Below, piece by piece: positions 56,313-64,000 of a DNA stretch of 64,000 bases. Within the stretch, counting starts at the first letter, position 1, and every line of letters begins with the position of its first letter. The notes below the pieces were generated by a model. The model saw only the letters and a list, made by a program, of their open reading frames with translations, made no database searches and had not been told where the DNA came from. The DNA comes from Scortum barcoo. Lineage: Eukaryota > Chordata > Actinopteri > Centrarchiformes > Terapontidae. The position numbers were made by a program, and so were the translations under genes. The DNA lies in assembly GCA_023238725.1 (NCBI GenBank), contig CM041544.1, forward strand, positions 1-64,000. The letters run 5' to 3'.

Positions 56313-57080
56313 AGCCTGGCTAGCAGTCCGCCCGCCCGTTTGCCCCTCTTCTGCTTCCGCGCACTTTACCACTTCCTCTTGCCCTCTGTCCGGTGGGCGG
56401 GCAGCTTGCTGCGCCAGTCCGGTGTCCTCAGGAGCTGCAGTCTGCCCAGCAGGGCCCTGAGTCCAAGGTCCGCTGTTTGTAATGTTGTGCCTGTAGCCGA
56501 ACCATCCCTTATTTTAGTAAGTTCGGTTCGGCTGTACCTTACACAAGCAAAACCTGGTAAAGTTGGCCTCAGGACCAACCAGAAAAGTACTAAAGGGGGG
56601 GGGCTTGACCCCGGGAGCACGAGAAGCCGCTGCACTGCTGCGCGCCGCCATTTTAGATCACATACTGTTAAATCCTCATTGCATTTTCTTGACTGTCTGC
56701 TGGGTACTTACTCATATGAAAATGATAAATGTCTTTAACAGGCAAGTCCAAATGAGCATCTAGAGTTCACCAAAATTCATTCAAATCAGTCCTGAGTAAA
56801 CCCTCTTCCCAAATACAGTAAAAAAAGAGTTTCTGGTAACATCAGTTTTATCCATTGATTTGGACGATGCATGTCCACTTCTTCCCACTGCACAAAAATT
56901 AAACCAAAATATCCCAAACACAGGTGCCACCATCTTGCGTTGATGACGTTGTTAGGAGTCAGAGTCTGCTGAGACTGAGACAAAGGGTACAATCAATATT
57001 TTTCATTGTCTTAAACCATACACTAAATGCATAGTGTATCTACTGCAGCCGTTCATGTGACATAACTGTTCATTAACCTG

Positions 57081-57082
<2 letters not shown>

Positions 57083-57140
<58 letters not shown>
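57083..57140 (+). repeat. (CT)n(CA)n microsatellite
   Basis: A CT run (57080-57098) continues as a CA run to 57140. The surrounding 56657-57445 has no recognised gene. Confidence 0.95.
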
Positions 57141-57143
<3 letters not shown>

Positions 57144-57445
57144 GATATACACACTATATATAGACGATCAAATAATGATAATATATGTCGATCAAATAAG
57201 TATATTCAGTTGGAACATTTTGCATCAACTTCTTACATACGAAAGATGCTTGTATAAAGCATGAAGCAGGTGTATTATAGTGCAATAAAGGAGCAAGGCA
57301 TTCCCACTCTTTTGTTAGGTGGAGACATTCTGATGACCTCATGAACAAGTGACAAACACAACTCATAAATAACAATTTGCAGTAAAACAAGTGGGAGACA
57401 AAAGAAACAAAAACCTAGTCCTAGCCCATATGCCCACTTGATCGA

Positions 57446-58939
57446 TAAATAAGACTGTTAATTAATACACCCCACCACAAAAACTACTATCTTTAGTATT
57501 TTGTATGACCTCCATGATTTTCCAAGATTTTTTAAGTCTTTTAGGCATGGAATGAACAAGTTGGCGACATATTGCAGCATCTATCTTTTTCCATTGTTCA
57601 AGAATGACCTGTTTTAGAGCCTCGATGCTGGATAGAGAGTGATGCTCAACTTGTCTCTTCAGAATTCCCCATAGGTGTTCAATTGGGTTCAGATCAGGAG
57701 ACATACTTGGCCACTGAATCACTTTGATCCTGTTCTTCTTCAGAAATACAACAGTGGCCTTAGATGTGTGTTTTGGATCATTGTCATGTTAGAAAAGTGC
57801 ACAATGACCAAGGGAATGGAGTGATGGTAGCATCTTCTCTTTCAATATAGAGCAGTACATCTGTGAAATTCATTCATGCAGCCCTATATAAGGACACTGC
57901 CACCAGCATGTTTCACTGTAGGCGCCATGCATTTTCCTTTGTACTCCTCACCTTTGTGACACCATACAGTTTTAAAGCCATCAGTTCCAAAAACATTTTT
58001 CTTGGTCTCATCACTCTAGAGTGTAGAGTCCTAGTAGTCTTCATCTTTTTCAGCATAGGCCCTGGCAAATTCTAGGCAGGGTCCTTTGTGCATGGGCTTT
58101 AGGAGAGGCTTCCTTCGTGGATGACACCCATGCATGCCATTCCTCTGCAGTGTGTGCCATATTGTGTCATGGGAAACAGTCATGGGAAACAGTCACCCCA
58201 GTTTGGCTTTCTATTTCTTTAGCTAACTGCAGAGAACTTGCATGGCGATTTTCTTCAACCTTTCTCATCAGAAGACACTCCTGTGGAGGTGTTAATTTCA
58301 AATGGACGGCTGGGGCATCTGTGTGAGATGGTTGCAATTCCATCTTTGTTAAATTTTTGTATCACTTTTGCTACAGTATTCTGACTGATCAGTAAAAGCT
58401 TTGCTGATCTTCTTGTAGCCTTCACCTTTCTTGTGTAAAGAAATTATTTTCTTTCTCATGTCTTGTGACATTTCTCTTGCGTGTGTTGCCATTGCTGACA
58501 GCATGAAATGGGCAGTGGTTTTCTTTGATAAGTAACACCCTTTTATAGCTTTTATAGTCAACTTTTTGCTGGACACCTGTTTATTGAATAATTAGACTCA
58601 CCTGTGGTTGAATTCTTGTTTATCAGAATTTTGTAGTCTAAAATTTAGTTTTGCTCATAAGACTTTCATTGGGGTGTACTCATTATTGCAACATGGTCTT
58701 TAATGAATTTGTTAGGAAATTTACTTTTTTGTATGTGCAAATGAACAAATATTGTTTATAAACGATGGCCCAGATTTGTGGGAGTAATTTGTAGTATAGA
58801 AATAGTATAGAAAGTAGTAGTAATAGTACGTAATAGTAGTAATAGTAAGTATCCTATAGAAAATGTTGATTCTGAAAGGAAACTAAAGGTTTTCTGACAA
58901 ACATGTTGGGGTGCACTCATTCATGCTGAGCACTGTAGT
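57446..58939 (-). mobile_element. Tc1/mariner transposon, second copy
   Basis: Minus-strand element of ~1.5 kb. The 5' end at 58939 is TACAGTGCTCAGCATGAATG followed by AGTGCACCCCAACATG, a typical Tc1 terminal repeat in fish. At the other end only GGGGTGTATTAATTAACAGT remains, near 57446-57466. The transposase gene is broken. Confidence 0.82.
57462..58492 (-). pseudogene. Tc1/mariner transposase, frameshifted
   Basis: The N-terminus MATHAREMSQDMRKKIISLH starts at ~58492 on the minus strand. The middle includes an SDETK motif (first catalytic Asp region) at ~58005-58020 in another frame. The C-terminal frame 57722-57462 has QWPSMSPDLNPIEHLWGILK with the catalytic Glu and ends SSFCGGVY. Stops and frameshifts lie between. 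Confidence 0.85.
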
Positions 58940-60376
58940 TATGTTTCCTCTGGACGTTCTTACTCACAATAAATGTCTAGAAAGACATCTGCAGGTGCCT
59001 CCGCAAGTACTTCACCTTGATCATGATGTTTCACCACATTTTTATAGTATTAAATAACTCATTCAAATCAAACTTCAGAAAAATGAACACTTGAACAAAA
59101 ATCACCATGATAACAATTATGTAAAATGAAAGAAGTTTGGCCATATCCCATCAGGTGACATGAAGGAAGCAGAACTCATGATTTGTACTGGAGCCAGCCA
59201 CCAGGGATCGACTGAGATTTTTTGTCTTCACTTTTGTGAAGTAGTCATGTTGTCTATCTTTATATACAGTCTATGGTTTTGATTTTTGTTGAGTAAATAA
59301 TTTTCTCCAATAAATCAAAGAAAGATCTCTCTGAAGAAAACAGATCCCAAATCTCTGGCACTCCACTTGTATAAATACCAGGGTAAAGTCTTCAATTTTA
59401 CTGATGTTCAGTGTTGTTGTAGGCCTGAATGGCAAAGAAGGCATAGCTCCAAAGGCATAGCTTCAAACCCAACCAGGGATTAAACAAAGAACACACAACC
59501 AGACACATTCTGTCTACTCTACAGTGGTACATCGCCATGTAATTATTTCAAGAACTAGTGGATTTTAATGATAGCCTGCTACTTACTTTAGCTGTAGACA
59601 TTATATATTATATATTTTATATTATGCTGTATATCAGTTATTTTAAGCTAATGTATACATAATGTTGTGGTAAAATTGTGTGTTAACACTACTGTTACAG
59701 CAGAGAAAACAGTAGTGTTGAGAAGAATAAGTCCGGTCCGCATAAGGCAAGATACATGGGCGTCAAGCAGGAAATGAAGAAAATTAAAGAGCTAAGCAGA
59801 GATAATTTTTTCTTAGGTTGTGGATGCTGCAGAATGGTAGAAAGGAAAGAAATCAGAGAACAAAGACTGAGGGAGAAAGGAGAGAGAAGAGTTCCAGAGA
59901 GCCTTCCCATACTGTAACTACACCTCATAGCAACAAAGATTTGCCCTAAGCTTGACAATATTCTGTAGGCAAAAACAGACAAGTTCAAGAGTCAACACTA
60001 CAAGAAAGACAAAATAGCAGAAAAACCAAGATGATACAGATGCTTAAGAGAGAGCATCACACTCTGGTTCAGAAAGTGAGGCCTTGCAGAGGAGGATGGT
60101 GATGCCAACAATGAGGTGACAGCAGAAAAGGTCTTAGTGAAATGCTTGAATACCAATACAAGCAATGCTAACATTAGAACAGGGGCCTAAACTCAATCAG
60201 GAGCCACAGAAATTATGGTCAATACGTAAAACAAATGTAGGGCTAGTTAAAATTGCACACCCAGTAATCATAAGATTGAAACAAGGCACAAGTTTTGCCT
60301 AATCTAAAGCAATATCCACTCATACAACACGCCATAGAGGGTATCAGGCCCACAATGTAGGCTATGTGTGTAAATG
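58940..60376. other. Unclassified AT-rich spacer
   Basis: No recognised gene or element. A minus-strand 97-codon frame at 59695-59988 is hydrophobic but lacks any domain or conserved neighbour. Confidence 0.5.
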
Positions 60377-60434
<58 letters not shown>

Positions 60435-60576
60435 CTTTATTGATCTCCAAGAGAAATTCACATTTCCAGCAGCATGAAAGGTGGAAACTTAAGGGCATGC
60501 AACTAAATACAGTAAAGATGCAAAAAGAAACTATAATAAAATAGAAGGTAAAAATACAATGTAAAATAACAATAAC
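60377..60576 (-). mobile_element. Rex1 3' end, copy E, with (GATA)n tail
   Basis: On the minus strand this is the 3' UTR end of Rex1 (TTTCTCTTGGAGATCAATAA) followed by a (TATC)n tail, the (GATA)n run at 60377-60433. It is interrupted by Rex3 copy B and continues at 62531-~62790, including a (TG)n run at 62706-62731. Confidence 0.75.
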
Positions 60577-62530
60577 ATCCATCCATCCATCCATCCATCC
60601 ATTTTCAACATTCGCTTGATCCGGGACCGGGTCATCGCGGAGGCAGCAGTCTGAGCAGAGATGCCCAGACTTCCCTCACCCCAGACACTTCCTCCAGCTC
60701 TTCCGGGGGGACCCCGAGGCGTTCCCAGGCCAGCCGAGAGACATAGTCTCTCCAGCGTGACATGCCTGGAACACCTCCCTAGGGAGGCGTCCAGGGGGCA
60801 TCCGAAACAGATGCCCAAGCCACCTCAGCTGACTCCTCTCAATGTGAAGGAGCAGCGGCTCTACTCCGAGCTCCTCCCGAGTGACCGAGCTTCTCACCCC
60901 TATCTCTAAGGGAGCGCCCAGCCACCCAGCAGAGGAAACTCATTTCGGCTGCTTGTATCCACGATCTTGTCCTTTCGGTCATTACCCAAAGTTCATGACC
61001 ATAGGTGAGGGTGGGAGATTGACGTAGATTGACGGTAAATCGAGAGCTTCGTCACCTTTCGACTCAGCTCCTTCTTCACCACGACGGTCCGGTACACCGA
61101 CCGCATAACTGCGGACGCTGCACCAATCCGCCTGTCAATCTCACGCTCCATCTTTCCCTCACTCGTGAACAAGACCCCGAGATACTTGAACTCCTCCACT
61201 TGAGGCAGGACCTCTCCACCCACCCGGAGAGGGCACGCCACCCTTTTCCGGTCGAGAACCATGGCCTCGGATTTGGAGGTGCTGATTCTCATCCCAGCCG
61301 CTTCACACTCGGCTGCAAACCGCTCCAGTACATGCTGAAGGTCCTGGCTTGATGAAGCCAATCAGGACAACATCATCTGCAAAAAGCAGAGATGAAATCC
61401 TGTGGTTCCCAAACCGGACTCTCCTCCGGCCCCTGGCTACGCACCTAGAAATCCTGTCCATAAAGATTATGAACAGGACCGGTGACAAAGGGACAACCCT
61501 GCCGGAGTCCAACATGCACTGGGCTGGGAACAGGTCTAACTTACTGCCGGCAATGCGAACCAAGCTCCTGCTCCGGTCGTACAGAGACCGAACAGCCCTT
61601 AGCAAAGGCCCCATACTCTCGGAGCACCCCCACAGAATACCACGAGGGACACGGTCGAATGCCTTCTCCAGATCCACAAAGCACATGTGGACTGGTTGGG
61701 CAAACTCCCATAAACCCTCAAGCACCCTGTGGAGGGTATAGAGCTGGTCCAGTGTTCCACGACCGGGATGAAAACCGCATTGTTCCTCCTGAATCCAAGG
61801 GTCAACTATCGGCCGAATTCTCCTCTCCAGTACCCTGGCGTAGACCTTCCCGGGGAGGCTGAGAAGTGTGATCCCCCTGTAGTTGGAACACACTCTCCGG
61901 TCCCCTTTTTTAAAAAGAGGGACCACCACCCCAGTTTGCCACTCCAGAGGCACTGTCCCCAACCTCCATGCAATGCTGCAGAGGCGTGTCAGCCAAGACA
62001 GCCCCACAACATCCAGAGACTTGAGGTACTCAGGGCGGATCTCATCCACCCCCAGGCGCCTTGCCACCTGAGGAGCTTACTGAACTACCTCAGTGACTTC
62101 AGCTTGGGTGATGGACGAGTCCACCTCAGAGTCCCCAGCCTCCGCTTCCTCATTGGAAGTGGTCGGTGGGTTTGAGATCCTCGAAGTATTTCTTCCACCG
62201 TCCGACAATGTCCCAGTCGAGGTCAACAGCTCCCCACCCTTTGCACTGTAAACAGTGTTGGCAGAGTACTGCTTCCCCCTTCTGAGCTGGGTTCCAGAGC
62301 CCAAGCTATGCGTGGAGGTGAGCCCGACTACTATCTCTAGCCGGGTACCTCTCAACCTCCCGCACGAGCTCAGGCTCCTTCCCCCCCAGCGAGGTGACAT
62401 TCCATGTCCCTATTGCCAGAGTTTTGGTTCCAGGGATTGGGTCGTCGAGGCCCCCTGCCACGACTGCTACCCAAACCACATTGCACCGGCCCCTCATGGA
62501 CCTTCCTGCGGGTGGTGAGCCTACTGGAAG
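60577..62530 (-). mobile_element. Rex3 copy B with target duplication, nested in Rex1
   Basis: It is flanked by aacaataac at 60568-60576 and 62531-62539. On the minus strand it has the 5' region (62518-62290), a jump that skips the endonuclease at ~62288, then RT and C-terminal domain, and a (GGAT)n tail at 60577-60602. The standard Rex3 PCR primer pair, as I remember it, has near-exact sites at 61480-61501 and 61922-61941. Confidence 0.9.
60676..62400 (-). pseudogene. Rex3 reverse transcriptase and C-terminal domain, copy B
   Basis: The frame 62067-61303 has GVDEIRPEYLKSLDVVGLSW, PLEWQTGVVVPLFKKGDRRV, CSNYRGITLLSLPGKVYARV, MCFVDLEKAFDRVPRGILW (motif A) and SLLFADDVVL (motif C). Frame 61361-60993 continues with AECEAAGMRISTSKSEAMVL and VEEFKYLGVLFTSEGKMERE. 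Frames 60897-60676 and 60818-60531 carry LLLHIERSQLRWLGHLFRM and ISAQTAASAMTRSRIK. The motif B region reads in part as LDSGRVVPLSPVLFIIFMD, with its GLRQGCPLSP core altered. The endonuclease is deleted. Confidence 0.9.
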
Positions 62531-62790
62531 AACAATAACAATACAAAATTAAAAATATGAAATTAAAAAATATGAAACATGAAATATGGAATAAGCATCT
62601 GGTAGTTCTTCTACAAAGGTGCAAAGGTGCAGTTGTGCAAAATGGCAGTGTGTGACATACAATTGTGCAACAGTCGGTTTGTACACACTTGAGTCCACTT
62701 ATAGATGTGTGTGTGTGTGTGTGTGTGTGTGATAAAGTGACATAAAGTGATAAAGTGACATTCATGTAATGAATGTCTGCACAAACCTGG
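62531..62790 (-). mobile_element. Rex1 copy E, continuation beyond Rex3 copy B
   Basis: Continues the Rex1 3' UTR interrupted at 60576. It contains the (TG)n microsatellite at 62706-62731. The coding region is not present. Confidence 0.6.
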
Positions 62791-63891
62791 GGTTCTGGGA
62801 TAAAAAACTGTTAGTAGAAAGTCTCAACAGATAACTAGTTAAAACAACAAAGCCAGTACGCTAAAGATTGTGTGCAGAAAGATCAGGATATGCAAGTGCA
62901 GTGTTGATATAAGACTCACAAGTTGGCAAACAGCCACTACCCTATTACAACACTAAATGAAATAATGTAGAGTCAAGGCTGCCACACTGCTGTCAGGGAT
63001 TGGCAACCTCAGTTTTTGAATTTCAAAAAGCTTCTTCACTGACATATAGCATTCATAGCTTAGCATGTCCAAAACTGCTGAGTACCACATCAGAAGTCAT
63101 TGTCACATTACCCCAGTAGTAAAGAAACCAAGTAATTTAACATTTCCATTTTGTGTAGAAAGATTTAGAGAAGACAGCTGTGTGTGTTTTACACAAGTGA
63201 GTGATTAAGAAGGGTGAGGACAAAGTAGACAGGAACCACTGCTTTCAGAAACCAATACTCAAATTAAATTGTGCTCTATCACACAGAAGGTTAAACTCAA
63301 GTGTCAGCAGGTGGTGTTATATAGAGGTACTGTTCTCAGATCTGATTACAACAACAACTATGTGTGAAGCTGGTTTAAATTCAAAATCTGGCTTCTCACT
63401 GGACAAGCCCCATGGAAACCCCAGGGGTACCCTGTGACACAGTGATGTTGTCACACAGGTGATATAAGCCAATGACACCCCACTTCTCATTGCTATTCCC
63501 CAGTGCCTTACGGGCTTTTCGTGACTCTGGCCACTGAAAGGTAGCATCCACCGCAAACATTTAATTTTTCTTCTTTTAATTTTTGCTTTCATTTTTGGCC
63601 ACAAGTCTAACTCACAAGCTAAGTTAAGAGACTGTTCTGCTGGATCTGAAAATCAGCTGAGCATCAGCTGACCTCAATGCCTGCTTGAGGACGGACGAAC
63701 CCGTCGAGGACACCGGACTCCACATCTCATCTCTCTTCATAAAGTTGGCCGTGATTGTATGAAAAGCGAAAGAAACGGTTCACCACCGCTCAGCCATCGA
63801 TGCGCTGACAGGACATCTTACAGATGGAAACGACTCCAATTAAGAGGCTTGTGTCTGGGCAGAAACTTTAGAGTAGATTGTTATAATTTTT
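62791..63891. other. Unclassified sequence, possibly upstream region of a host gene
   Basis: No transposon match is obvious. The last ~300 bases are richer in CpG and non-repetitive, and may be the promoter and 5' UTR of the gene that starts at 63892. An in-frame TAG at 63874-63876 precedes the ATG. Confidence 0.4.
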
Positions 63892-64000
63892 ATGGTGAAA
63901 GAAGCACTGCCGCGTCCAGTTAACACACAGGAGCTACACACAGTAGTTACCATTGCTATTGCTTTGGCTGCTGTTGTTATAGTGTTTTGCGCAGTGTTCA
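63892..64000 (+). CDS. N-terminus of a putative single-pass membrane protein (runs off the window)
   Basis: ATG at 63892 opens a frame still open at 64000, 36 codons. It begins MVKEALPRPVNTQELHTVV and continues into a strongly hydrophobic stretch of about 18 residues (TIAIALAAVVIVFCAVF), a likely membrane segment or signal anchor. It is the first ATG after an in-frame TAG at 63874. The Kozak context is weak at -3 (T) but has G at +4. No transposon protein resembles it, and the surrounding sequence is not repetitive within the window. A short N-terminus plus membrane anchor suggests a small type II or type III membrane protein; I do not recognise the family. Confidence 0.5.
   Translation, partial: MVKEALPRPVNTQELHTVVTIAIALAAVVIVFCAVF

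Larger units (their letters stand above)
53103..56656 (-). mobile_element. Rex1-type LINE, nearly full-length copy A
   Basis: The minus strand runs from a GGCGGCGCG-type 5' end at ~56656, through endonuclease and RT, to a 3' UTR ending GACAATAAACAATCCTTG with an AATCCTTG-repeat tail at ~53103-53135. Domain order and motifs match Rex1-group elements. Frameshifts break the main ORF into ~8 pieces. It is the most complete Rex1 relative in the window. Confidence 0.88.

Noticed and set aside
59695..59988. A 97-codon hydrophobic minus-strand frame.
   Set aside because: Composition follows the purine-rich plus strand; no domain, start context or conservation is visible.

Overview
This is vertebrate, almost certainly teleost fish, nuclear DNA. 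The sequence is AT-rich, has no bacterial-style gene packing, and nearly all recognisable coding capacity is decayed transposon protein. Several families are hallmarks of fish genomes: Rex1 and Rex3 non-LTR elements, an L2/Maui-like LINE with an esterase ORF1, a Penelope-like element with a GIY-YIG endonuclease, BEL/Pao and Ty3/gypsy LTR elements, a Kolobok-like element with a THAP motif, hAT and Tc1/mariner DNA transposons, and a tRNA-derived SINE. No rRNA gene, CRISPR array or intact long host gene is visible.

Layout. From 1 to about 44,300 the backbone is an old array of a ~1.4-kb repeat unit, all copies in the same orientation, at 1-1256, 7236-8286, 10966-11502, 18729-20716, 21175-21240, 33799-34745 and 43075-44320. 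Transposons have been inserted into it. In order these are: an L2 LINE that itself carries an internally deleted hAT element and an inverted-repeat module (1257-7235); a 2.7-kb Kolobok-like element with TTAA target duplications (8287-10965); a block with a Penelope-like element and a scrambled mosaic (11503-18728); a miniature Rex3 with a 12-bp target duplication (20717-21174); and a BEL/Pao element followed by a Rex3 copy (34930-40926).

Between 21,240 and 32,000 lies the most unusual segment. A candidate three-exon, 78-residue reading frame (22261-23723) has matching splice phases. Its last exon sits in the loop of a long inverted repeat (22557-23401 against 23840-24118 plus 31015-31951). 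The right arm of that repeat was later split by an L2 element, which in turn was invaded by Rex1 copies.

From 44,300 to 62,800 are further nested remains: a short Rex1 copy with a clean 10-bp target duplication, two fragments of Ty3/gypsy pol on opposite strands, an LTR with a polypurine tract, a Tc1 element inside gypsy integrase, a nearly full-length Rex1 (53103-56656), a second Tc1 element, and a Rex3 nested in the 3' end of another Rex1.

The last 110 bases open a reading frame (from 63892) predicted to encode the N-terminus of a single-pass membrane protein. It is the best candidate for the start of a host gene and runs off the window. None of the retroelement or transposase genes is intact, so the window is best read as a record of successive insertions.
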